Shown in pieces: positions 33,110 to 42,907 of a stretch of DNA of 64,000 nucleotides. Below the pieces are notes generated by a model. It saw only the letters and a list, made by a program, of their open reading frames with translations, was not told the DNA's origin and made no database searches. The stretch's first letter is position 1. Each line of letters opens with the position of its first letter. The DNA lies in NCBI GenBank assembly GCA_047967505.1, contig CM106541.1, one strand, 5' to 3'. The translations under genes and the position numbers were made by a program. This stretch comes from Dipteris shenzhenensis. Taxonomy: Eukaryota > Polypodiophyta > Polypodiopsida > Gleicheniales.

Positions 33110-34519
33110 TTTTGAAGAGAGAGAAAGAAAGAAAGAGAGAGAGGAACTAGAGAGAGAGAGAAAAAGTTTAGAGAGAAGGAGAGAAGCCTTGGAGGCCGCG
33201 GCCTCCAGGAGGAAGAGGGAAGTGGAGGGGGATGAGGGGGAGGAGCCAAGGAGGGAGGGAGGAGCCCGGGGGGGGGGGGTCGAGGGAAGGAGGGGATGGA
33301 GGGGCGAGGGGGGTCGAGGGAGGGAGGGGATGGAGGGGGGGGTTCCTGGCGACCCCAGGGAGGAGAAGGAGGGGATGGAGGGGGGGGGAGGGGAGGGACG
33401 GGTGGGGTCGAGGGAGGGAGGGGTTTCGGTGGCCACGGCCGCCAGGACCCCAGGGAGGGGAAGGAGGGGATGGAGGGGGGGTAGGGGCGGGGTCGAGGGA
33501 GGGAGGGGGCAAGGGGGGGTTTTGGCGGCCACGGCCGCTAAGACCCCAGGGAGGGGGCGGGGTCGAGGGAGGGAGGGGGGGTTCTGGCGGCCGTGGCCAC
33601 CAGGACCCCAGGGAGGGGAAGGAGGGGATGGAGGGGGGGGGGAGGGAGGGGTGGGGTTGAGGGAGGGAGGGGGCGGGGGGGGTTCTGGCGGCCGCGGCCA
33701 CCAGGACCCAGGGGATGGAGGGGGGAGGGGAGGGAGGGGCGGGGTCGAGGGAGGGAGGGGGCGGGGGGGTTCTAGCGGCCGCGGCTGCCAGGACCCCAGG
33801 GAGGGGGTGAGGTCGAGGGAGGGAGGGGGGGTTCTGGCAGCCACGGTCGCTAGGACCCCAGGGAGGGGGCGGGGTCGAGGGAGGGAGGGGGGGGTTTCTA
33901 GCGGCCGCGGCCGCCAGGACCCCAGGGAGGGGAAGGAGGGGATGGAGGGGGGGGAGGGGAGGGAGGGGCGGGGTCGAGGGAGGGAGGGGGCGGGGGGGGT
34001 TCTGGAAGCCGCAGTCGCCAGGACCCCAGGGAGGGGAAGGAGGGGATGGAGGGGGGGAGGGGAGGGAGGGGCAAGGTCGAGGGAGGGAGGGGGGGTTCTG
34101 GCGGCCGGGCCACCAGGACCCCAGGGAGGGGAAGGAGGGGATGGAGGGGGGGGGAGGGGAGGGAGGGGCGGGGGGCAGGGTCGAGGGAGGGAGGGGTGTT
34201 CTGGTAGCCGCAGCCGCTAGGACCCCAGGGAGGGGAAGGAGGGGGGGAGGGGCGGGGGGCAGGTTCAAGGGAGGGAGGGGGCGGGGGGGGGATGGAGGGA
34301 GGGAGGGGATGGAGGGGGGGCGTCCAGGCGGCCGTAGCTGCTAGGACGGGAGGGAGGGGAGGCGAGGGAGAGAGAGAGGGGAGGGGAGGGAGAGAGAAAG
34401 GGAGAGGAGGGAGGGGAGAGGAGGGAGCAGAAGGAGAGAGAGGGGAGAGGAGGGAGGGGAGGGAGAGAGAGAGAGAGAGAGGGAGGGGAGAGGAGGGAGC
34501 GGAAGGAGAGAGAGGGGAG
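33110..34519 (+). repeat. G-rich minisatellite with GGCGGCCGCGGCCGCC palindromes
   Basis: After a short GA run, about twelve units of 60-130 bp repeat. Each has a GC palindrome (best form GGCGGCCGCGGCCGCC, a perfect 16-mer), then AGGACCCCAGGGAGGGG and GGTCGAGGGAGGGAGGGG. It passes into GGGAGAGGAGGG near 34345. Copia-C inserted at 34520 and related purine sequence resumes at 41784. The proline-rich minus-strand frames over this region are artefacts of composition. Confidence 0.92.
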
Positions 34520-34776
34520 TGACAAAATATGAAGAGGGGAGAGGAGAAGAGTGGAGATGAGGAGAGAGGGCACAGCTAGAGAGCACACCACAAATGACTA
34601 ACTGTACACTAGAATTAGTTGAAAAAATAGAATATATACAAACCCTTTTAGGGTTAGGGTTAGGGGATCTAACCCTTTCCTTTATAGCACTCTATAAGGT
34701 TAGTGCTATGCACATATGATCACGTGATGGTGCTATGCACACATGATCACATGATGTTGAGCGTGAACTCTCAACA
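34520..34776 (-). repeat. Copia-C 3' LTR
   Basis: Matches the 5' LTR base for base apart from one additional 6-bp GGTTAG unit (about 34655-34668). Near-identity of LTRs marks a recent insertion. Confidence 0.96.
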
Positions 34777-34864
34777 CCTTCCCTCAAGATCAACATCATG
34801 AAGTAGGCCTTCCCTCAAGATGATGATTCTGGGGAATCGAAGAAGGACTGAGCATTACATTCAA

Positions 34865-36403
34865 TCACACCCCTTTAATGGGAATGTCCTTCCTCTGCAT
34901 CAAACCAAGAGCTAGTCGGTGTTTCTCGAATAGCTCTTTACCGAGTGGTTTGGTAAAGATGTCTGCAACATTTTCTTTGCTATCACAATGCTGCAGTGTG
35001 ATGTCACCAAGTAACACTCTTTCTCTGATGAAGTGCTCTCTAACATCAATGTGCTTTGTTCTGGAGTGATATATTGGATTTTTGGCCAATGCTTGAGCCG
35101 ATTGATTATCACAGTATATTGTTGTTGGCTTTGACTCATCAAAGTAATCTGTTTCTGACAATAGTCTTCTGAGCCATATAGCTTCACATGCACCTGTAGT
35201 GAGTGCTCTATATTTTGCTTCAGTCGAAGACAAAGAAACAGTTGGCTGTTTGTTTGACAACCATGATATAGCACCTTGACCAAGGAAAAATGCATATCCC
35301 TGTGTCGATCTCCTGGTCTCATGATCTCCAGCATAGTCACTGTCACAGTATCCATGCAACCATGGATGACTTCCTCTGTATTCTATCCCAAATTGTCTTG
35401 TACCTCTGATGTATCTCAAGACTCTTTTGGCTGCATTCCAGTGAGATTGTTTTGGATTTGCCATAAACTGTGCTAGTGAGCTTACTGCATAACAAATATC
35501 TGGCCGTGTGATTGTCAGATATATAAGAGATCCAATGAGTTGCCTGTAGTATCTGTCATTGACTGTAGGCTTTTCTGAATCTTTAGTAAGTTTCAAACTC
35601 TGTTCCATGGGAGTGGCTGCAATTTTGCAATCTGCCATATGAAACTTCTTCAGGAGACTGTCAACATACTTGAGCTGACTCATGAATGTGCTATCTGAAT
35701 CTCTCCAGAACTCAATTCCAAGACAATAGTGCATAAGTCCAAGATCTTTCATGTCGAACTCTGCAGATAAGTCTTGTTTTAGTTTTCTGATGAAGCTATC
35801 CTTGCTTCCTGTCACAATCAGATCATCTACGTACAAAAGTGCAATAGTAATATCTTCCCCTTGAACTTTGTAGTAGAGAGTATGATCTGCATTGGATTTC
35901 ATGTATCCCAGATCAGCAAAATACTTGTCAATTCTGCTGTACCAACTTTTGGGTGCTTGTTTTAAGCCGTAGAGACTTTTCTTGAGATGGCAAACTTGGT
36001 TCTCCTTTCCTGGTTCAACATAACCGGCTGGTTGTTGCATGTAGACTTCCTCGTCTAGATAACCATTGAGAAAGGCATTCTTGACATCGAGCTGATACAC
36101 ATTCCATTTGCTGAGTGTCGCTAGTGATATCAAGAACCGTATGGAATCCATCTTTGCTACTGGAGCATAAGTCTCATCATAATCTTGGCCATATTGTTGT
36201 GCAAATCCTTTTGCAACTAATCTGGCTTTGTATCTTTGAATACTGCCATCTGGATTGTACTTCACTTTGTATACCCATTTGTTGGCTATGGCCTTCTTGC
36301 CTGGTGGAAGGTCGCATAATTCCCAAGTGTTATTTTTATACAAAGCATCCATTTCTTCATTCATGGCAGTTTGCCATTCTGGCTTGTCGACTGCGTCCTT
36401 TGA
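34865..36403 (-). CDS. Copia-C pol: reverse transcriptase and RNase H
   Basis: About 500 residues in one open frame, ending at 34865 just before the purine tract. RT motifs in order: MNEEMDALYKNNTWEL, WVYKVKYNPDGSIQRYKARL, YQLDVKNAFLNGYLDEEVYM, LYGLKQAPKSWY, LLYVDDLIVTG (catalytic DD), TRPDICYAVSSLAQFM. RNase H: YCDSDYAGDHETRRSTQGY, LSSTEAKYRAL, YCDNQSAQALAKNP, HIDVREHFIRE and a VADIFTKPL tail. Nothing essential is missing. Unlike Copia-A and B there is no RT deletion. Confidence 0.94.
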   Translation of the reverse strand, partial: SKDAVDKPEWQTAMNEEMDALYKNNTWELCDLPPGKKAIANKWVYKVKYNPDGSIQRYKARLVAKGFAQQYGQDYDETYAPVAKMDSIRFLISLATLSKWNVYQLDVKNAFLNGYLDEEVYMQQPAGYVEPGKENQVCHLKKSLYGLKQAPKSWYSRIDKYFADLGYMKSNADHTLYYKVQGEDITIALLYVDDLIVTGSKDSFIRKLKQDLSAEFDMKDLGLMHYCLGIEFWRDSDSTFMSQLKYVDSLLKKFHMADCKIAATPMEQSLKLTKDSEKPTVNDRYYRQLIGSLIYLTITRPDICYAVSSLAQFMANPKQSHWNAAKRVLRYIRGTRQFGIEYRGSHPWLHGYCDSDYAGDHETRRSTQGYAFFLGQGAISWLSNKQPTVSLSSTEAKYRALTTGACEAIWLRRLLSETDYFDESKPTTIYCDNQSAQALAKNPIYHSRTKHIDVREHFIRERVLLGDITLQHCDSKENVADIFTKPLGKELFEKHRLALGLMQRKDIPIKGV

Positions 36404-38213
36404 AGTACACTGGCTCTTCTGTAGCCATGATGGTAGTCATAAGAGCATAGTTGGTGGTTTCCACCTGAATTGCTTTGCCTTTCTGAGCATATGTCAATCT
36501 GGCTGGTGGTCTGCTTTCCCTAGTAGACCGTCTGAGCTGCTGTGGCACTGATTGGGGTGTTGCTGGCAATTCTTGCTCTTCTTCATCAACCTGTTCTGTA
36601 GGTGACTGTGAAGTCGATGCTTCTATCTCCTGTGTAGGTGAGGTTTTCCATTCTGATTCCTCATCGAAGATTACATATCTGGAGATAATGACTTTGCGGT
36701 TGATGGGATCATACAATTTGTATGCTTTGCTTTCTTCACTGTAGCCAACCATGATGCATTTGCATGACTTCACATCCAATTTCCTACGATGATCATCATG
36801 TATGTGGGCATATGCTATGCAACCAAATATGCGGAGATGCCCAATGCGTGGCTTGTGTCCAGTGAATGCTTCATAAGGAGTCATACCTTGTATCGGTTTG
36901 GTAGGAAGCCGATTAAGCAAGTAGTTAGCTGTAGCTATTGCTTCTGCCCAATACTGATTCGGAAGATGCTTTTCACTAAGCATTGCTCTAGCACTGTCTG
37001 CTAAAGTCCCATTCTTCCTTTCAGCTATTGCATTTTGCTGAGGAGTATCTGCACATGTGAATTGTCTTCGAATGCCGTGAGTTTTGCAAAAGTTCATGAA
37101 GGCTGAAGACATGTATTCACCTCCTCTGTCTGATTTCATGACCTTGATCTTTCTGCCTGTATGGTTTTCTACCATGGCTTTGAATTCTTGAAATCTAGTA
37201 AACACTTCAGATTTCTCTTTCAGAAAGTAGACCCAACAATATCTGCTGTAGTCGTCGATGAAGGTCAAGTAATAAAGTGAACCATTGATGCTGCGGGTCT
37301 GGGCATAACCCCATACATCTGTATGAATCAAATCAAGAATACCTCGTGCACGAGAGGTACTTCTGACAAAGTTGGTTCGCTTTTGTTTGCCGAAGCAGCA
37401 TGCTTCACAAACTTTTCCAAGAAATTGTAGCTTCGGAATCCCAATTGCCATATTTTGATTCCTTAGATCTAACAAGTATTTGAAGTTGACATGACCATAT
37501 CTCTTGTGCCATTTTGCGGATAGTGGCATCTGTTGCATTTGAGCTGATATGGCATGCTTATCTGGTACTGTAGCTAGCATTTTGTATAAGCGTCCTTCCT
37601 TGACACCTTTTGATACTAGCTGACCTCTTTTGGATTTGTCTCTGATAGTGCATTCATCACCGTCGAAGATGACTTTGTAGTTGTGTTCCGTCATTTGACC
37701 TACTGACAAAAGGTTCTTGCTGAGCTTCGGAACATAGAGCACATCTTTGACTAATCCTTTTGTACCAGTGAAATTGTTCATAGGGATAACACCTGTCCCT
37801 TGAACCGGATTCGGTGTATTGTCTGCTGTGTAGATGACATTCTTTTGACCTTCTAATGGCTTCATTTCTGTGAACCATTCCTGATGATTTGTCATATGAG
37901 ATGATGCACCACTGTCGATGTACCAAGGATCCTGTTCCACTTGGTCGATTTGATAGCTGAAATTCTCTTTGGGATTGAAATCAGTGTCTAGGTGCATTGT
38001 ATCAATCTGATGCAATTCCTCACTTGCAAGAAACATATTTCCATGTTCATTTGCAAAATGACTGTGACTAGAATGTCCACCACGATGATTTCCTCTTCCT
38101 CGGGAATTCCCTCGATTACTGCTGGATTGATCGCCTTGGTCATACTGCTTCTTGCGGCAATCTCTTTCATAGTGTCCAAACTTGTGACAATAGTTGCATT
38201 GAATGTTTGACAC
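36403..38213 (-). CDS. Copia-C pol: zinc knuckle, protease and integrase
   Basis: A single open frame of about 600 residues. From the N terminus: CCHC knuckle (about 5-18), retropepsin WYIDSGASSHMTNH (about 97-110), VLYVPKLSKNLLSVGQM, pre-integrase KWHKRYGHVNFKYLL with CEACCFGKQKRT, then integrase with LIHTDVWGY, MKSDRGGEYMS and QNAIAERKNGTL (D, D and E all present), the C-terminal YWAEAIATANYLLNRLP and FGCIAYAHIH, and a Ser/Glu-rich linker. All catalytic residues look intact. A 1-base insertion near 36403 separates it from RT. Confidence 0.92.
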
Positions 38214-39150
38214 ATTGGTGGATGCATTCCCTCGTCCTTGGAATCTTCCTCGGTTGGAATGATTTCCTCTTTGCTGATTTTGATGTTGCTGAGGATGCTG
38301 CTGATGCTGATGCTGATTCTGACTTTGATTTTGTTGATGATGATGACCACTTTTCTGATATGATCTACCTCTGTTTCTGCCTTTGCCTCTGCTTCTGTCT
38401 GAAGCTGTGAATGCCTGATCATTAGAATGACCTTTACGTGCTTGAATGGCCTGAGTCCCGAGTTCTTCACACCAAGTAGAACTGACTGAAGTTCTTCAAG
38501 TGTTGGAATTTGCCGTTGGATGGCAATACTCTGGACTAGATTCTCATATCCTTCTCCTAGTCCATTCAGGATTACTTGAACCATTTCTGCGGGATTCATA
38601 GTCTCTCCCTGCTGCTGCAAGCTGCTGCTGCAAGTTGATTGTTGTAGTCTTTGATGCGGAGTACATAAGCATGACCGGTTTCACTGCTGTTGCGGAAACT
38701 CTGGTTGATCTGGTTTCTCAGGGTGAGAATCCTGGATGTGTTCTTGGACTCGTAGAGAGCTGCGAACATATCCCATGCTTCTTTTGATGTCTTGACTGTG
38801 TTGAGCTGTCCTAGCATGACATCTTGCACATTCTGCTTGATCAGGTGATAGGCATACTTATCTTTCTTATCCCATTCTGCTTGAGCTCGGGCAATGGCAG
38901 GATCTGCTACTGGTGCGAAAACTGTTTGTGTAGATGTAGATCCCGATGTAGATCCCGTTGCTGGTGCTGTGACAACAGATGGAGTAGAGCTACTGGTGGC
39001 TGGATCGGCCAATGGTCTAGGTATGGATCCATCGACATACTCCCATTTGTCCTGAAGCACAAGAATGGTCTCCATTCGGTATTTCCATGTACCGTAATTG
39101 GAGTTGTCTAACTTAGCAGATGCCTCCAGATTGAGGTTGCTAGTCGACAT
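38214..39150 (-). pseudogene. Copia-C gag (two frameshifts)
   Basis: Starts at ATG 39150 (LDNSNYGTWKYRMETILV). The UBN2-type core reads QNVQDVMLGQLNTVKTSKEA, WDMFAALYESK and LRIKDYNNQL. At 38609-38634 a perfect 13-bp tandem duplication (CTGCTGCTGCAAG twice) marks a frame change; the next frame gives NPAEMVQVILNGLGEGYENL. Near 38457 an extra GT shifts frame again and leads to the RG/Q/N/H-rich tail and the knuckle CNYCHKFGHYERDC. Gag forms the particle; this copy would yield only a truncated product unless read differently. Confidence 0.88.
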
Positions 39151-39949
39151 GGTGCAAACAATGTACTCAAAAGTGTCCTGAAAAACTCTGTATGAATCAA
39201 CTGCAAATACACTGAAGATGCCAAGTGAAATCTCTGTACCGTCGGTGAAGATAGAACTGCAGTAAATGAGATCTGACCTGTGTTACAAGGCTTGTGGCAA
39301 TGATGCCGGGAATAGCCAAGAGGCTTTACAAGGCTGAAAAATGATGTGCACGATGCCGTGAGATAGCCAAATAGGCTTTACAATGGTGGCATGTGTGTGT
39401 GTGAAATCAAGTGCTATCTGCCCACTAAACCAATCTGCAATGCCTCTGAACTCTGAAGTCTGCTCACTGAACTGATGACCGTAAGGTTTCAGGTAATGTA
39501 ATGATGTGAAATTGGATGTGAGTGTATGGACTGACTCCGAGTAGGTACTAGTCGGGAATTTCGGGCATGGCTTAGATTGGCAACTTGGGGAATTCAAAGC
39601 GTCCCCTCTATGGCGATCTAGTCTACTCTGATCTAGATCTAAACCAACTGTCGATCGATGAAAGAGCAGCAAATAATTCCTTTTCCTTTGTTCTTTTTAA
39701 GTGCTGGGTCAGATGCATCGATGTAGAGGCAAATGTGCATGAAGGAAGTGGTTTTGTCGGCGAGGCTCAAATGTGAGTGTAACTTGCGCCGAAATGTGCG
39801 CGTGATGTAATGAGCGCGTAGAGCATGAAAAATCGAGTGACTTTCCTTTTTGGAGCACCCTCAAATTCTTCCTGGATCAAGAGATACGACTTGATCTAGG
39901 TGGAGGGGCAAAAGGAGTGCAAATGGTGCTCAATGATGATTTGTCACTG

Positions 39950-40520
39950 TGAGTCACATGCAATGATGATGTGGCACTGTGCTTAGCAAGAGGTGTGCCA
40001 GTGAAGCTCTGTGCTGAGGTGGCAGGTGTGTGCACATGCAGTGTGTGCACAGTGTGCCTGGCAAGGGACTGTGCCTGCAGAGGGTCAGTGCTGACTGGAC
40101 TGCTGAGGTGGCAGTGCTGAGGTGGCACTGATGATGTGGCCTGATGATGTGGCACTGATGACGTGGTAGATGACATGGCAGTGCTGACGTGGTAGATGAC
40201 ATGGCAGTGTTGATGTGGCCTGGTGACGTGTCACTGATGATGTGGCAGATGATGTGGCAGATGACATGGCAGTGCTGACGTGGCAGATGACATGGCAGTG
40301 CTGACGTGGCCTGGTGACATGTCACTGATGACGTGGGCTGCTAACGTGGCAGTCGGCTGCCACGTGTCAGTTGGATGACGTGGCAGACAGGAGATAAGGT
40401 GATGATGTGGCACCCGATGGTGACGTGGCAGATAGGGTCTACCACGTGGCTGGCAAGCCCTGGTGTGGTGATCCTGAGGATAAGGTTGACCAGGGTAACT
40501 GCCACGTGTCGTAAGGATGA
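39950..40520 (+). repeat. GACGTGGCA-type repeat field in Copia-C leader
   Basis: Dozens of copies of a 10-11-bp unit (GATGACGTGGCA, GATGATGTGGCA, GACATGGCAGTGCT), many containing TGACGTGGC, a sequence class bound by plant bZIP proteins. Related to the field at 28300-28620. Confidence 0.8.
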
Positions 40521-41064
40521 CGATCGAAATCTTTGAGATTCTGACGGAATCTCAAAGATTCCGTCTTCTTCTTCGTTGGAGCTCTGTGAGCCTTGGAGAT
40601 GGCGCCGTTGATGGACTGGCAAGGTCGATGGAGCCCTTTGGCTTGTTGGAGATGCTTGTAGATGCTTTTGGAGGAGAACGTGTCGCTGTAGGAGCGGCCG
40701 TTAGAGCTTGCCCGTGAATGAGGTCGTTGGTGAAGCTTTCGTTGATGGCGGCTGGAGCTTCGTTGCAAATATGCTTGTCGTTGGCATGGCGACAGAGGTC
40801 GTGGTGACCGCCGAGGCCCCCGCAGAGGTGCCCGCCGTGAAGAGGAGGAGAAATGGGTTCCCGTCACCAAGCTCGGTCGCCTCGTCAAAGAGGGCAAAAT
40901 CCGCACCCGAAGGAAGGCGTTGTGAATGGAGGTCGGCTGTAGGCCTTCGGCAGTCGCGCTGGATGCAGAAGTTGGAGATGGAGCGCTTCGTTGTTGAGGC
41001 CGAATGTTGTACATATGCTGTTCGTGGGGTATAGAGTCTCCTTGAAGTCGGCTGTAGAGAGCAA

Positions 41065-41100
41065 GACGGTTTGGCCGAGTGGTCTAAGGCGCTGGATTTA
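41065..41100 (+). tRNA. tRNA-Leu-like 5' fragment (pseudo-tRNA or SINE head)
   Basis: GACGGTTTGGCCGAGTGGTC followed by TAAGGCGCTGGATTTA matches the 5' half of plant leucine tRNAs, including a perfect A box (TGGCCGAGTGG, 41072-41082) and a TTTAG anticodon-loop start. The 3' half, TCCAG stem and acceptor complement are not found, and the B-box-like GGTTGC near 41165 is degenerate. It is a fragment, not a working tRNA gene; tRNA-derived SINEs begin this way. Confidence 0.5.
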
Positions 41101-41515
41101 GTCGGGGCTGGAGGCTCGTAAGGAGCTACGATGTAGCTAAGGACTGCAAAGCCAAAGTCGCAGGGTTGCTTGCTGAAGATAGCTCTTGGAGTTTGCTTCT
41201 TGAAGGTTTGCAGGCTTCAATAGTCCTCAAACCTTTCAACAACTTCTCAAAATGAAGAACAAGATCTCTCCGTGTCTCTCTCACAATCAAAGTACCTTAC
41301 AAAACTCAGAAATGTCTCTTTTGAAGCTCTCAAAGATGGAAATCACTCTCAGAAATCTCTCACACTATGAAGAACCACTCAAAGGAGATGAACGGATGGA
41401 ATTTTCTCTCAACAGAAGTGAAGGGAAGGATCTCACAATCACTCAAGAGAACTCTCAATCTCACAATCTCTCTCACACTCTCAAGAATCTCAATGTCTCA
41501 ACGGAAGACAAGGGA

Positions 41516-41527
41516 GCTCTGATACCA
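41516..41527 (-). other. Primer-binding site, Copia-C
   Basis: On the minus strand TGGTATCAGAGC follows the LTR end TGTCA without a gap; it is the standard copia site for initiator-Met tRNA. Confidence 0.95.
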
Positions 41528-41778
41528 TGACAAAATATGAAGAGGGGAGAGGAGAAGAGTGGAGATGAGGAGAGAGGGCACAGCTAGAGAGCACACCACA
41601 AATGACTAACTGTACACTAGAATTAGTTGAAAAAATAGAATATATACAAACCCTTTTAGGGTTAGGGGATCTAACCCTTTCCTTTATAGCACTCTATAAG
41701 GTTAGTGCTATGCACATATGATCACGTGATGGTGCTATGCACACATGATCACATGATGTTGAGCGTGAACTCTCAACA
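41528..41778 (-). repeat. Copia-C 5' LTR
   Basis: In element orientation it starts TGTTGAGAGTTCACGC and ends CATATTTTGTCA. It is 251 bp, 6 bp shorter than the other LTR owing to one unit of a GGGTTAGGGTTAGGGG run. Mirrored TATGCACATATGATCACGTG-like repeats lie in its first part. Confidence 0.96.
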
Positions 41779-41783
41779 GGGAG

Positions 41784-42400
41784 AGGAGGGAGGGGAGGGA
41801 GAGAGAGAGTGAGGGGAGGGAGAGAGAAAGCGAGAGAGAGAGAGTGAGGGGGGAAGGTATGGGAGCGAGAGAGAGAGTGAGGGAGAGAGAAAGCGAGGGA
41901 GTAGAGGGAGAGAGGTCGAATTCTTACAAGAGCGACAAATAAGATTTGACTTAGGAAAAGAATGAAAGGGACTTACGAGAAGGAAGTATCAAGAAGAATG
42001 TTGAACACAAATTTGAATTCTTACAACTAAGAGTAGAACTATCACGAGCTCTTCAACACAAATTTGAATTCTTACAACTAAAAGTAGAACTATCACGAGC
42101 AAGAGCGACAAATAAGATTCTTGCTCAAATAAGATTTGACTTACTATCATGAGCAAGAGCGAGAAATAAGATTTTACTTACTATCACGAGCAAGAGCAAG
42201 AGCGACAAATAAGATTTGACTTACAAGAAGAATGAAAGGGACTTACGAGAAGAAAGTATCAAGAAGAATGTTGAACACAAATTTGAATTCAAAAGGAACG
42301 TACGAGAAGAAAGTATAAGAAGAATGTTGAACACAAATTTGAATTCAAATTTATAATGAATTCAAATTTCCCTCTCTTTTTTAAAAATTCAAATTTATGC
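41784..42400 (+). repeat. GA-rich tract and ATAAGATTTGACTTAC repeats
   Basis: GAGAGAGGG sequence continues the tract cut by Copia-C, then at about 41935-42370 short phrases recur: GACAAATAAGATTTGACTTA, ACACAAATTTGAATTC and CTATCACGAGCAAGAGC, each three to five times in shuffled order. Non-coding. Confidence 0.75.
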
Positions 42401-42425
42401 GTGGGAGGAGTGGGCTAGTTTTTCT

Positions 42426-42552
42426 TATATATACTCTTCTTTCCATTCATTCATTCTCATTCTCTCCTCATTTCATTGAAGCAACCAAGAAGAAACCAAG
42501 AGCGGAAGAGAAAGGATAAGCAGAGCCTTACTTTTTTCACTTTTTCTAGGTA
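42426..42552 (+). promoter_or_regulatory. Putative promoter and leader exon (copy 2)
   Basis: TATATATA at 42426-42433, then C/T-rich DNA with CATTCATTCTCATTCTC, a leader with TTTCATTGAAGCAACCAAG and a donor-like TTTTTCTAGGTACTTG near 42549. It is the closer of two related leaders (other at 32938) and lies 3.5 kb upstream of the first coding ATG at 45981, with a clear acceptor (TTTTCTTGTAG) just before that ATG. It is the best candidate promoter for the protease-module gene. Confidence 0.5.
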
Positions 42553-42559
42553 CTTGCAT

Positions 42560-42785
42560 TCTTTTTCATTCGTCTTGTAATTCTTTTTCTTTACTTACAA
42601 TTCTTTTTCAATTAGTTTCTTGTTAAAGTTTTTGAGTTCTATTTCTTAAAATTCATCTTGTAATTCTTTTTCTTTACTTACAATTCTTTTTCAATTAGTT
42701 TATTGTTAAAGTTTTTGAGTTCTATTTGAATTAATTTCTTATTGAAATTTGTGTTCTAAATTTGAAAAGAGAGATAGAGAGAGCT

Positions 42786-42816
<31 letters not shown>

Positions 42817-42869
42817 TGTGAGAGATAGCACTAGATTAAGAGAGAAAAGAAAGGAGGGAGAGAAAGTAG

Positions 42870-42907
<38 letters not shown>

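Larger units (their letters stand above)
39151..41515 (-). other. Copia-C long leader with repeats
   Basis: 2.4 kb between primer-binding site and gag. It contains a GACGTGGCA-type repeat field (39950-40520), a tRNA-Leu-like fragment (41065-41100), and C/T-rich sequence near the LTR. The one long minus-strand frame (41014-40439) is Ser/Arg-rich, matches nothing recognised and overlaps low-complexity DNA. The leader may include captured foreign DNA or an earlier insertion. Confidence 0.7.
34520..41778 (-). mobile_element. Ty1/copia retrotransposon (Copia-C), very young insertion
   Basis: Minus-strand element with LTRs at 41528-41778 (5') and 34520-34776 (3'), identical by eye except for one extra GGTTAG unit in the 3' copy. 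GGGAG flanks both ends (34515-34519, 41779-41783) as a 5-bp target duplication. The primer-binding site (41516-41527) and a purine tract (about 34777-34788) are in place. Gag-pol is complete in domains but carries two shifts in gag and one between integrase and RT. The leader between LTR and gag is 2.4 kb, unusually long. Confidence 0.96.

Noticed and set aside
33092-34268. 366-residue proline-rich minus-strand open frame and overlapping glycine-rich plus-strand frames
   Set aside because: Explained by the G-rich minisatellite; several frames are open at once.
40439-41014. 191-residue minus-strand open frame in the Copia-C leader
   Set aside because: Ser/Arg/Pro-rich, no recognisable domain, overlaps repeat DNA and lies in an untranslated leader.
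41065-41180. Functional tRNA-Leu gene with intron
   Set aside because: Only the 5' half fits; the anticodon-stem partner, T arm and acceptor complement are not found.
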